In this document: positions 16,455 through 24,711 of the stretch, piece after piece
How the letters are laid out: each line of letters begins with the position of its first letter
Position numbering within the stretch: the stretch's first letter is position 1
Assembly: GCF_000282635.1 (NCBI RefSeq)
Contig: NZ_AKIW01000019.1
Span: forward strand, 1 to 53,030
DNA length: 53,030 nucleotides
Source of the DNA: Variovorax sp. CF313
GTDB lineage: Bacteria > Pseudomonadota > Gammaproteobacteria > Burkholderiales > Burkholderiaceae_C
Direction: 5' to 3'
Translations under genes and position numbers: made by a program
The notes under the pieces: model-generated
The model's database searches: none
What the model saw: only the letters and a program-made list of their open reading frames with translations
Told to the model about the DNA's origin: nothing

Positions 16455-17899
16455 GGAAGCTCCAGTTCGAAGCGGGTGCCCGGTTGCATGGGCACATGAT
16501 GCAGCTCGCCGCCGTGCGCCAGCGCCACTTCGCGCGCCAGCGCCAGGCCCAGCCCGGTGCCGTCGGCGCGGCCGGTGGCAAAGGGCTCGAAGAGGCTGGC
16601 CTGCAGCGGTTCGGGTACGCCTGGGCCATCGTCGTCCACGCGGATGAGCAGCATGCGCGCATTGGGCTGCACGACGGCCAGCACCACGTGGCCGCCGCGT
16701 GGCGCATGGCGCACGGCGTTGTCGAGCAGGTTGTCGACGGCGCGCGCAAGGTGTACCGGGTCGAACACGGCGCTGGCGGGCAAGTCGTGATGCAGCGAGA
16801 TCTGCACGCCGCCCGCCGCTGCCTTCGGCGCGACGGCGGCCACGCGCTCTTCGAGCCAGCGATGAAGCGCCACCTCGGCCGGCGCGAGGGCTACCGGCTG
16901 CACCAGCGCGAGCAGGCTTTGCACGAGGCCGTCGAGCCGGTCGATCTGCCCGACGATGACCTGCAGCGCCTGGCCCTGCCGCTCGGGCGCGGCGGCCAGC
17001 GCGTTCTCGGCCTTCAGCCGCATCGTGGCGATCGGGTTGCGGATCTCGTGGGCGATGCCGCCGGTCATGCGGCCGAGCGCCGCCAGGCGCTGGTCGCGGC
17101 TGTGCTGCTGTGCGGCCGCCCGCACGTTCATGCGCGCCTCCTCGAAGCGCAGGCGGTAGCGGTTGAAGCCGTCGACGATGCGGTCGAGTTCGTGCACGCC
17201 GGTGCGCGGCAGCTCGGGCATGGCATCGCCGTCCGCATCGGCCTGCGCGAGCCGGGTTTCGAGGCGCTGCACATGGCGCAGTCCACGTCGAAGGATGAAG
17301 CCAAGCCAAAGGCCCGATGCGAGCACCAGCGCCAGCAGGACGCTCAGGCCGGTGCGCAGGCTGTCCTGCGCGGCCAGCGCGCCGCCGCTGGTGCGAGTCA
17401 TGGTCCACGCCGCCAGGTCGTTGCCCGGCGCGGCCAGCGGGCAGGCCGAGACGATCAGCGCCTCACGGCTGCCGCGCACCACATCGGTCTGCGGCTGCCG
17501 GGTGCGCGCCGCGAGCTGTGCCATCTCGGCGATCAGCGGCTGCTCGGCCACGGGCACGTCGCGCTTGACACCGCTGCCTTCGTAGGTGGGGTAGGCATAG
17601 GCCAACTGGCCGCCGGCGGCCTGCCACACGCCGCCCTCGACATGGGGCGCCTCGATCAGCACCAGCTGCAGCAGTACCTGCAGCAGATCGACCTGCGGCT
17701 GCGCCGAGGAAGGTGCGGCCGCCGACCTGGCATAGCGCGCCGCGATCGCGCGGCACGACTGCTCGGTCGCAGCGCGCCCCGCAGCCACCTGCGCGCCGGC
17801 ACTGCTGCGGTAGAGCGTGAGCATCACCACGGCCAGTGCGGCGCACATGCCGAACAGAAGCATCCAGAAAAAGACCAGCTGACCGCGAAGGGATTTCAT
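16439..17899 (-). CDS. NtrB-like membrane sensor histidine kinase
   Basis: A 486-residue kinase. It has TM1 (~7-29), a periplasmic sensor domain (~30-180), TM2 (~185-207), a HAMP-like linker with a coiled segment, a phosphotransfer domain with His284 in GGIAHEIRNPIATMR, and an ATPase domain with DNLLDNAVRHA, VDDDGPGVP and GTGLGLALAREVA. HEIRNP is typical of kinases paired with NtrC-type activators, matching the next gene. Its start ATG overlaps the acyl-CoA ligase stop (ATGA at 17896-17899), so the three genes form one operon. The periplasmic domain implies an extracellular signal, possibly an organic acid that the ligase later activates; that link is inference. Confidence 0.92.
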   Translation of the reverse strand: MKSLRGQLVFFWMLLFGMCAALAVVMLTLYRSSAGAQVAAGRAATEQSCRAIAARYARSAAAPSSAQPQVDLLQVLLQLVLIEAPHVEGGVWQAAGGQLAYAYPTYEGSGVKRDVPVAEQPLIAEMAQLAARTRQPQTDVVRGSREALIVSACPLAAPGNDLAAWTMTRTSGGALAAQDSLRTGLSVLLALVLASGLWLGFILRRGLRHVQRLETRLAQADADGDAMPELPRTGVHELDRIVDGFNRYRLRFEEARMNVRAAAQQHSRDQRLAALGRMTGGIAHEIRNPIATMRLKAENALAAAPERQGQALQVIVGQIDRLDGLVQSLLALVQPVALAPAEVALHRWLEERVAAVAPKAAAGGVQISLHHDLPASAVFDPVHLARAVDNLLDNAVRHAPRGGHVVLAVVQPNARMLLIRVDDDGPGVPEPLQASLFEPFATGRADGTGLGLALAREVALAHGGELHHVPMQPGTRFELELPWRTS

Positions 17900-19461
17900 C
17901 CACCGCGTTCACGCAGTTCGCGCTTGAGCACCTTGCCGATGGCGCTGCGCGGCAGCTCCTCGATGAAGGAGAGACGTGCCAGGCGCTGCGTCTTGCCGAG
18001 CTGGGCGTTGGTCCATTGCAGCAGCGCGTCCTCGGTTGTGCTGTCGCCCTCGCGGCGCACCACGAAGGCCACCGGCGTTTCGCCCCATTGCTCCGACGGC
18101 ACTCCGATTACCGCCACGTCGGCCACCGCCGCATGGCCGCGCAGCACGGCCTCGAGGTCGCTCGGGTAGATGTTGAAGCCGCCGCTGATGATCATGTCCT
18201 TCTTGCGGTCGAACAACGTGAGGAAGCCGTCGGCGTCGAAGCGCCCTACGTCGCCGGTGCGGATGAAGCGCTTGCCGGTGGCGTCGAACCATTCGGCCTC
18301 GCGCGTCTTCTCGGGCTGGCGGTGGTAGCCGGTCATCATGCCGCCCGAGTGGCCCACCACCTCGCCGGCCACCTCGGTGTTGCCGCGCGGCAGTTCGTTG
18401 CCTTCCTCGTCGATCAGGCGGATATCGCTGCCCTCGGCGGGCTGGCCTACCGTGTGCAGCTTGGTCGGGTGCAGGTGCGCCTCCAGGATGCAGGTGCCGC
18501 CGCCCTCGGTCATCCCGTAGAACTCGATCAGCCCGCCGGGCCAGCGCTTGAGCACGTCGGCCTTGAGCGCGGCGTTGAAGGGCGCGCTGGTGCTGAACTT
18601 GAAGCGGAACGACGACAGGTCGTGCGCGTCGAAGCGCGGATGCGCCATCAACCGCTGGTACTGCACCGGCACGAGCATGGTGTGCGTCACGCGGCGTTGC
18701 TCGGCCAGCTGCAGGTAGCCGAGCGCGTCGAACTTGGGCATCAGCACCACGCAGCCGCCGAAGGCGATGGTGGGGAAGAACACCACCAGCGTGGTGTTGG
18801 AGTACAGCGGCGTTGACAGCAGCGTGACGGTGTCGGGACCGTATTCGTATTTGGCGCCGCGCTGTACGTGGGCCCAGCGCATGCCGTGGCCCTGCACGAT
18901 GCCCTTGGGCTCGCCCGTGGTGCCCGACGAATAGATGATGTTGAAGGGCCACGAAGGCTGCGTCTCCACGGCCTTGGGCTGCACACCTGCCGGCGCGAGC
19001 CAGCCTTCGAAGTCGCGGCCCACGTTCGAGCCGTCGAGCGCAATGCGTGCAATGCCGCCTTCCTTCGCGGGGCCGATCACCTCGGCGGCCGAGGCGTCGC
19101 TGAACAGGATGCGCGCATCGGCGTCCTCGATCATCCGGGCCAGGCTGGCGGGCGTGGAGCCGGGCGCCAGCGGGGCCACCGCGACGCCCGCGCGCAGCGC
19201 GCCCAGGAACACCGCCGCGTAGTTCACCGACGACGAGGCGCAGATGGCGATGGCATCGCCGGGCTGGAGCCCGTCGCGCTGCAGGCTGGCCGCGACGCGG
19301 TCCATGAGCGCGTCGAGTGCGCGGTAGTCCAGGGTGCGCCCGGCATCGGCCAGCGCGGCGTGGTCGGGCGTGTGTTGCGCATGGAGGTGGACCAGATCGG
19401 CAATGGCGCCGAAATTGCGTTCCATTTCGGCTTGAACGGCAGGGTGCGTTTGCAAGGTCAT
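17896..19461 (-). CDS. Acyl-CoA synthetase (ANL adenylate-forming family)
   Basis: A 521-residue enzyme that activates a carboxylic acid as acyl-AMP and then acyl-CoA in the cytoplasm. Motifs in order are the P-loop YSSGTTGEPKG (~187-197), YGMTEGGG (~317-324), the hinge region TGDVGRFDADGF and FDRKKDMIISGGFNIYP, and catalytic Lys510 in RSAIGKVLKREL. Length and motifs fit 4-coumarate/medium- to long-chain fatty acid ligases; substrate class cannot be decided. It is first in an operon with a sensor kinase and a sigma54 activator, an unusual neighbour set for such an enzyme. It is divergent from the GlsB-type gene across 159 bases. Confidence 0.9.
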   Translation of the reverse strand: MTLQTHPAVQAEMERNFGAIADLVHLHAQHTPDHAALADAGRTLDYRALDALMDRVAASLQRDGLQPGDAIAICASSSVNYAAVFLGALRAGVAVAPLAPGSTPASLARMIEDADARILFSDASAAEVIGPAKEGGIARIALDGSNVGRDFEGWLAPAGVQPKAVETQPSWPFNIIYSSGTTGEPKGIVQGHGMRWAHVQRGAKYEYGPDTVTLLSTPLYSNTTLVVFFPTIAFGGCVVLMPKFDALGYLQLAEQRRVTHTMLVPVQYQRLMAHPRFDAHDLSSFRFKFSTSAPFNAALKADVLKRWPGGLIEFYGMTEGGGTCILEAHLHPTKLHTVGQPAEGSDIRLIDEEGNELPRGNTEVAGEVVGHSGGMMTGYHRQPEKTREAEWFDATGKRFIRTGDVGRFDADGFLTLFDRKKDMIISGGFNIYPSDLEAVLRGHAAVADVAVIGVPSEQWGETPVAFVVRREGDSTTEDALLQWTNAQLGKTQRLARLSFIEELPRSAIGKVLKRELRERGG

Positions 19462-19620
19462 TCCTTCTTCTTGAGCAACCGGCAGGATAGCGAAATGCTG
19501 CCGCTTTCGGCCAGCTCCTTGGCGACCGCGCGGCTGTCGGAGGGCGTATCGTCAGGCCGCGCTCAGGATGGACGGGCAACGATCCCGCATCATCTTTTTT
19601 CAACAGACAGGGAGTCTCTC

Positions 19621-19863
19621 TTGCACATCATCTGGACCATCTTGATCGGCTTCATCGCGGGGCTGATCGCCCGCGCCATCCTTCCGGGCAACAACTCCAT
19701 GGGGTTCATCCTCACCGTGGTCCTGGGCATTGCCGGGTCGCTGGTGGCGACCTATGCAGGACAGGCCCTGGGGCTGTACGCTGCGGGCGCGGGCGCCGGC
19801 TTCATCGCCTCGGTGATCGGCGCGGCCCTGCTGCTCGGGGTCTGGCATCTCGTGGCCCGGTAA
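19621..19863 (+). CDS. GlsB/YeaQ/YmgE-family small membrane protein
   Basis: An 80-residue protein with three hydrophobic spans and the family pattern WTILIGFIAGLIARAILPG then GFILTVVLGIAGSLVATYAG and a C-terminal Gly-rich helix ending WHLVAR. This family (transglycosylase-associated protein domain) is linked to stress response in many bacteria; its biochemical role is unsettled. The start is TTG at 19621, with AGGGAG ten bases upstream and no ATG or GTG that would preserve the first membrane helix. It lies 13 bases before the next gene and is likely cotranscribed with it. Confidence 0.85.
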   Translation: MHIIWTILIGFIAGLIARAILPGNNSMGFILTVVLGIAGSLVATYAGQALGLYAAGAGAGFIASVIGAALLLGVWHLVAR

Positions 19864-19876
19864 CAAGGAGATCTCC

Positions 19877-20371
19877 ATGGGTTTACTCGACATCCTCCAG
19901 CAGGCCATCGGCGGCAACGGCAGCCCCGAGGCCCACCTCGACAAGGTCACGCAGCAGGCATCGACCGACGAAGTCGGTGCGGGGCTCGCCGCGGCCATGC
20001 GATCCGACCAGACGCCGCCTTTCGGCGACATGGTGGGCAAGCTGTTCGGCCAGTCGTCGCCGCAGCAGCAGGCCGGCGTGCTCAACCAGATCCTGGCCAC
20101 GCTGGGCCCGGCAGCGGCCTCGGCGCTGGCCGGCGGCGTGCTCGGCCGCATGCTGCAGCCGGGGCAGACGCAGGTCACGCCCGACCAGGCCTCGCAGCTG
20201 TCGCCTGCGCAGGTGACCGAGATTGCCGCGCATGCCGAGCAGCAGCACGCGGGCGTGATCGACGAGGTGAGCCGGTTCTATGCGCAGCACTCGGGGCTGA
20301 TCAAGACACTGGGCGGCGCGGCGATTGCCATCGCGCTGGCGAAGATGAAGGAGAACGCCACGCGCGGTTGA
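19877..20371 (+). CDS. Small Gln/Ala-rich protein, function unknown
   Basis: A 164-residue protein beginning MGLLDILQQAIGG, with helical, Gln-rich segments (SSPQQQAGVLNQILATLG and TPDQASQLSPAQVTEIAA) and a C-terminal hydrophobic stretch GGAAIAIALAKMKENATRG. The start and helix pattern recall YidB/DUF937-type proteins, but I am not certain of that relation. AAGGAG precedes the ATG by 8 bases. It follows the GlsB-type gene at 13 bases, so a shared stress-related or envelope role is possible. Its 3' end faces the last gene of the glycan operon across 15 bases. Confidence 0.7.
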   Translation: MGLLDILQQAIGGNGSPEAHLDKVTQQASTDEVGAGLAAAMRSDQTPPFGDMVGKLFGQSSPQQQAGVLNQILATLGPAAASALAGGVLGRMLQPGQTQVTPDQASQLSPAQVTEIAAHAEQQHAGVIDEVSRFYAQHSGLIKTLGGAAIAIALAKMKENATRG

Positions 20372-20386
20372 GGCTGCGCGGCCCCG

Positions 20387-21814
20387 TCAGCGGGACGACG
20401 CAGTGGTGTCGGGCTGCGCCGTGTCGCCGCCGCGTTCGTACGCATCACGCGCCAGGCTGCGCCGGTTCCATAAATGCATGGATGCCGCACGCTGCGGCGT
20501 CAGCTGCGTCGGGAAATGCACGAAGTGGCTGTCGGCGGTCGCGTAGATCGCGGGCGCGTCCAGCGACAGCGTGTCCACCACCTGGGCTTCGGTGACGAGG
20601 CCGTGGGCATTGAAGACATTCGCGAAGTAGGTCTGGTCGCCGCCGTTGGCGTGCACCGACGAGCGGTCGGGCGCGGCCTCGATCTGCCGGCAGACGTCTT
20701 CCACCAGCGCGTGCATCGCGGGCGTGTTGCGCACGCCGACCACGCTGGAGTTCATGTTCCAGGCCGTGTGGTCGTTGCCCACCAGCGCCTGCCGGCCGTC
20801 GACCAGCGGCTCCATGCGCAGCGACTGGTTCATGGCCAGGATGTCCGCATCGATCCACAGCAGGAACTCGTGCTCCGCGAGGTGGCGCCGCATGACGTGC
20901 GGCTTGGCCCACGAGCCTGTCAGGCCGTTGGCAAAGCCGGGCACCTTGCGGTAGAGGTGGTAGCCGTAGCCATGGCGCAGGCAGTAGCGCGCGAGGCTTT
21001 CTTCGTGGATGCGGCCGTAGCTGGCGATGTGGTGCGTGTAGATGCTGACGAAGGCGATGCGCGCGCCGGGGTTTAGGTGCAGGTCGTCCTCGGGTGGGGG
21101 CGTGGTCCCGGCGAGTAAGAGGAAGGGCGGGCGTTCGTCGGCGGCCAGGGCCGCGGCGTCCTCCACGAGGTTCTGCACGCCGCGGAAGTCGTAGTCCAGC
21201 GCCGGCGTCCACTGGTTTCCGGCGCCTGCGCGGCGCCAGGTGGGCGCGTCGCTGGCCACCAGCGGGCGCACACCCTGGATCGATTCGTAGTAGCTGCCCG
21301 CGGGCCAGTTGGCCTGCACATTGGCGTGGATGCCGTTGAGCAGGGGAAGGGCGCAGGGGCGGGGCGGGAAGACACGGGCGACCAGCGCGTTCTCGGGCTG
21401 CTCGTTGTCCTCCAGGATGCGCACTGCCCAATGGGAGACATGGTCGACCAACTGGCGCACCTGCTCGCGCACCGCGGCCGTGTTGCGCAGCAGCAGCATG
21501 CTGGTGTTGCAGAGCGCGTCGTCGTCGGGTTGCGCGCAGACCAGCGCGTCGATGCCGTCGAACACCTCTTCCAGCGGTCGGGGCCAGTAGACGACAGCGA
21601 ACTGGTCGAGTACCAGCAGCAGGCTGCCCTCGTCGGCCTGCGCCAGGTGCTGGTAGATCGCGTGGTAGCGGAAGAAGACCGGCTGGCGCGGACCCCACAC
21701 ATGGGTGCTGTCGGCGATGCGGTGCGCGTAGCCGTACCGGCGCGCATAGGCTGCGTGGTTCTCGACCAGGCCCTCGACGGGGCGTGTGGCCAGCGTGGTC
21801 AGGATGGTGGCCAT
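20387..21814 (-). CDS. Tandem GT34-like glycosyltransferase with one degenerate half
   Basis: A 475-residue protein made of two related modules. The C-terminal module (~250-440) has the pattern of galactosyl/mannosyltransferases of the GMA12/MNN10 type (GT34): ARYCLRHGYGYHLYRK, then LLWIDADILAMN with the metal-binding DAD at 322-324, a middle NMNSSVVGVRNTPAM and ANGGDQTYFANVF. The N-terminal module (~1-130) shows the same order, YARRYGYAHRIAD, LLVLDQFAVVYW, CNTSMLLLRNTAAV, but its DxD is lost (Asp70-Gln-Phe). It is last in the sugar operon, 46 bases after the aminotransferase gene. Probably transfers hexose to a surface glycan. Confidence 0.75.
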   Translation of the reverse strand: MATILTTLATRPVEGLVENHAAYARRYGYAHRIADSTHVWGPRQPVFFRYHAIYQHLAQADEGSLLLVLDQFAVVYWPRPLEEVFDGIDALVCAQPDDDALCNTSMLLLRNTAAVREQVRQLVDHVSHWAVRILEDNEQPENALVARVFPPRPCALPLLNGIHANVQANWPAGSYYESIQGVRPLVASDAPTWRRAGAGNQWTPALDYDFRGVQNLVEDAAALAADERPPFLLLAGTTPPPEDDLHLNPGARIAFVSIYTHHIASYGRIHEESLARYCLRHGYGYHLYRKVPGFANGLTGSWAKPHVMRRHLAEHEFLLWIDADILAMNQSLRMEPLVDGRQALVGNDHTAWNMNSSVVGVRNTPAMHALVEDVCRQIEAAPDRSSVHANGGDQTYFANVFNAHGLVTEAQVVDTLSLDAPAIYATADSHFVHFPTQLTPQRAASMHLWNRRSLARDAYERGGDTAQPDTTASSR

Positions 21815-21860
21815 CTGATCCGTTCTCCCTTTCGATGTGGTCCCGCGGCGTTGGCCGCCG

Positions 21861-22967
21861 CTATGCGCCGGAAGCTTGCCGTACGACGCCGATGATGTAC
21901 TCGATTTCCTCGTCGCCGAGCATCGGATAGAGCGGCAATGCGAGCGAACAGCCGGCCAGTTTTTCGCTGTGCGGCAGGGCGCGGGTGCCATGCCAGGGCC
22001 GCAGCGCCTCGTGCCGGTGCAGCGGCTGCTCGTAGTAGACCCGGGTGGCGATCCCTGATGCGGCCAGCCGCGCCGCGAAGGCCGCGCGTTCGCGGGGGCC
22101 GGGCAGGGTGATGACGAAATAGTTCCACGCGTGGCCCGCCGAGCCTCGCGGCAAACCGATCGGGCAGTCCGCCCAGGCCGCCATGTAGCGCGCTGCGATG
22201 GCGCGCCGTCGCGCGATGTTGTCCGGAAAGTCGTCCAGCGCGGCATTGAGCAGGCAGGCCTGCAATTCGTCCATGCGGCTGTTGTGTCCGAGGCAGTGGT
22301 GCCGGCCGTCGGCGTAGCCGTGGTTGCGCAGCAGCCGCGCCTTGCGGGCATGCTGCGGATCCTTGAAGGCCAGCGCACCGGCGTCGCCGGCGGCGCCGAG
22401 GGTCTTGGTCGGATAGAAGCTCATCGCCGCGGCGTCGCCCCAGGTGCCGGCGGCATGGGCGCCCAGGCATTGCGCGACGTCCTCGACCAGCCACAGCTTC
22501 TCGTCGCGGCAGTAGGCGGCCAGTTCGGGCAGGCCGCTCGGGTCGCCGAAGAGGCCAACCGCGAGGATTGCGCGGGTGCGCGGCGTGCGGGCGTCGCGGA
22601 AATGCGCGAGCGTCGGCAGGAAGTCGTCCGGCGCGCTGTCGACGAAGACCGGCCGCGCGCCCGCAGCGAGCACCGCTTCCGCGCAGGCGACGAAGGTGTA
22701 GCTCGGCAGCAGGACCTCGTCCAGCGCGTCCCCTCCGCCCGCGCTTCCGATGCCGAGGCTCTTGAAGGCCAGCAGAAGCGCTTCGGAGCCCGATCCCACG
22801 GCCACGGTCTCGCGGCCTTGCAGCAGGCCGGACAGCCGTGCCTCGAAAGCCTCGGCCTGCGGACCGAGGATGTACACGCCGCTGCGCAGCACTGCGGCGA
22901 GGGACTGGGCCAGGTGCGCCGCTCTCGGTTCGGTGGATGCGGCCGACCGGAACAGCGGGATCTTCAT
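21861..22967 (-). CDS. DegT/DnrJ/EryC1-family sugar aminotransferase
   Basis: A 368-residue PLP-dependent aminotransferase acting on nucleotide-linked keto-sugars. It has the substrate-binding region LGPQAEAFEARL, the VGSGSEALLLA PLP phosphate-binding segment (~58-67), VEDVAQCLGA (~161-170) and the catalytic Lys188 in SFYPTKTLGAAGDAG. Length is normal for the family. Its start overlaps the stop of the Gfo/Idh dehydrogenase gene (ATGA, 22964-22967). A dehydrogenase plus a DegT enzyme is the usual pair for making a 3-amino sugar (as WbpB/WbpE do), which is the most likely role here by inference. Confidence 0.88.
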   Translation of the reverse strand: MKIPLFRSAASTEPRAAHLAQSLAAVLRSGVYILGPQAEAFEARLSGLLQGRETVAVGSGSEALLLAFKSLGIGSAGGGDALDEVLLPSYTFVACAEAVLAAGARPVFVDSAPDDFLPTLAHFRDARTPRTRAILAVGLFGDPSGLPELAAYCRDEKLWLVEDVAQCLGAHAAGTWGDAAAMSFYPTKTLGAAGDAGALAFKDPQHARKARLLRNHGYADGRHHCLGHNSRMDELQACLLNAALDDFPDNIARRRAIAARYMAAWADCPIGLPRGSAGHAWNYFVITLPGPRERAAFAARLAASGIATRVYYEQPLHRHEALRPWHGTRALPHSEKLAGCSLALPLYPMLGDEEIEYIIGVVRQASGA

Positions 22968-23920
22968 GCGTGCAGTACCTGGCAAGCCCGGGTCACGGCC
23001 GCCAGGCCATCGGCACCCGACGCGACGCGGCTGGCCTGGCCCAGGATGGCGCGCCTGAAGCCGTGGTACTGCCGTGCCAGGGCGTCGTCGCCGGTCGTCG
23101 TCGTCGTCGAACGCGCGCCGCTGCGCAGGTCCAGCAACTGCTCCCGGTGGCCGTCGCACACCTGCAATCGAGCGATCGCCGGCGTGCTGGCGTAGCCGCT
23201 CTCGAATTCGGCGACCAACGTGCCCAGCCGCACGCGCGCACGCACGCTGTGCACGTCGATGTGCCGTGCGAGCACTTCCATTGGCGCTTCCGCGGGAATC
23301 GCGCACAGCCAGGCGAACAGGTCGAGGTCGTGCACCATCAGGTCCAGCACGCTGTCCCTGGCCATGGCAACGCGCGTCGAATAGCGGCGAAACCGCATGA
23401 ACGGACGCTGGTCCTGGCGGTGGCTTGCCGCGGCATTGCGCAGCCGGGCGAGGAGCACGGTGCCGAACACGGGGTTGAAGCGCTCGATGTGGCCGGTGCT
23501 CAGCGTCACGCCGTATTGCCGCGCCGTGCGGACCATCAGGGCACCGTCGTGCCGGTCGATGCAAAGCGGCTTTTCGACCAGCACGTGGCAGCCGCGCCGC
23601 ATCAACGACAGGGCAAGCTCGGCGTGCGCGTCGTCGCTGGTGGCAACGGTGGCCGACGCGATGCCCGGCGGCAGGTCGTCAACGCTGGACAGCAATGGCA
23701 GCGCCGCGAGATCTGCGCCGGCGCGGGCCGACGACGAGCAATCCACGAGGGCACGCAGCTGGAAGCCGCGCAGGGCGAGGAGCTTTCGGGCGTGGATGCT
23801 GCCGAAGCGGCCAAGGCCCACGATCGCATGGGCCAGTGCGGCGTCGACCGGGCTCGCGGCTGCCGTATCGGCGGCGATGGCGGTCGTGCTGTCGTCGCTG
23901 GCTGGCGTCGTGAAGGTCAT
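22964..23920 (-). CDS. Gfo/Idh/MocA-family oxidoreductase
   Basis: A 318-residue NAD(P)-dependent sugar dehydrogenase. After a Thr/Ala-rich N-terminal tail of about 30 residues comes the Rossmann motif IVGLGRFGSIHARKLL (~33-48), the family motif VLVEKPL (~114-120) and the catalytic-region segment LMVHDLDLFAWL in the second domain. It is coupled by 4-base overlaps to the genes on both sides. In this setting it probably oxidises a nucleotide sugar, giving the keto-sugar that the DegT enzyme aminates. The in-frame start at 23920 matches the overlap; a shorter form without the tail cannot be excluded. Confidence 0.85.
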   Translation of the reverse strand: MTFTTPASDDSTTAIAADTAAASPVDAALAHAIVGLGRFGSIHARKLLALRGFQLRALVDCSSSARAGADLAALPLLSSVDDLPPGIASATVATSDDAHAELALSLMRRGCHVLVEKPLCIDRHDGALMVRTARQYGVTLSTGHIERFNPVFGTVLLARLRNAAASHRQDQRPFMRFRRYSTRVAMARDSVLDLMVHDLDLFAWLCAIPAEAPMEVLARHIDVHSVRARVRLGTLVAEFESGYASTPAIARLQVCDGHREQLLDLRSGARSTTTTTGDDALARQYHGFRRAILGQASRVASGADGLAAVTRACQVLHA

Positions 23921-24711
23921 CGAGGCATCGATGGATGTGTCATCGCGTCGCGCAGCCGATCCGCCACGGCCTGCAGATGCGCGCCGCGGATGACGTGCTT
24001 GTAGACGCCGGCTGCGACGCGTTCCTCCCCGAAGATTTCGAAGGCGGGTTTGGTGGCGGGCGCCTCCGCCAGTTCATAGCGCGTGGGCTGCGCGGCGAAG
24101 AGGCATTCCCGGCCGTAAGCCTGGGCGCCGAACTCGGCGATGAAGCCCGCCAGCTCGCGCTCCAGCTGGCCGCCGAAGCTGTGCGCGTAACCGTGCATGT
24201 CGTCGAGCTTGGCCTGCAACTCGGGGCCGTCGAGCTCGACCATGACATGGCGCTCGGAAGCCAGCCGTGCCGGTGGACTCGGATGGCCCACGGTGGGATA
24301 GCCGAGCGATACGACCGTGCGGCCGCGCGCCACGGCGTGCGCGGCGACCTGGTTGGCCAGCAGGCGGCACAGGTCGTGCGAAGGGTTGTAGTCCTCGGCT
24401 TCATCGGCAACGATGCAGTCGATGCCTTGCTCCACGACGTGCGTCGTCAAGGCGTGGACCCACTGCGTGAACAGGCGCGTGTCGCCTTCAAGCAGCGCCC
24501 GGTAGATGTCGGCATCGGCAACCGGCCGCACCACATCCGCAATCCAGCGGGCCCCCGCGCGTGCGAGGTTGTCGATCGTCGGTTCGAGCCGCGGCACGCC
24601 GCTCGAACCGGCGCCGTTGGTCAGCACCACGAAGTCCGGCCGCTCGTTGCGCAGCCACTTCCACAGCAGCAGTTCGTGCCCCGAATGGGCGGCGATCACC
24701 AGCGCCTTCAT
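23917..24711 (-). CDS. PIG-L-like (LmbE-type) putative deacetylase with altered metal motif
   Basis: A 264-residue protein that follows the PIG-L/LmbE layout: beta-strand [13 protein letters not shown] at the N-terminus in the place of AHPDDE, then VVLTNGAGSSGVPRLEPTIDN where PIG-L proteins have LTxGxGS..R..E, and NPSHDLCRLLANQVA where they have the second histidine motif. If the alignment is right, the usual zinc Asp-Asp is replaced by Gly-His. PIG-L enzymes remove N-acetyl groups from sugars. It is tightly coupled by ATGA overlaps on both sides in the glycan gene string. Family assignment is moderate; activity is not assured. Confidence 0.62.
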   Translation of the reverse strand: MKALVIAAHSGHELLLWKWLRNERPDFVVLTNGAGSSGVPRLEPTIDNLARAGARWIADVVRPVADADIYRALLEGDTRLFTQWVHALTTHVVEQGIDCIVADEAEDYNPSHDLCRLLANQVAAHAVARGRTVVSLGYPTVGHPSPPARLASERHVMVELDGPELQAKLDDMHGYAHSFGGQLERELAGFIAEFGAQAYGRECLFAAQPTRYELAEAPATKPAFEIFGEERVAAGVYKHVIRGAHLQAVADRLRDAMTHPSMPR

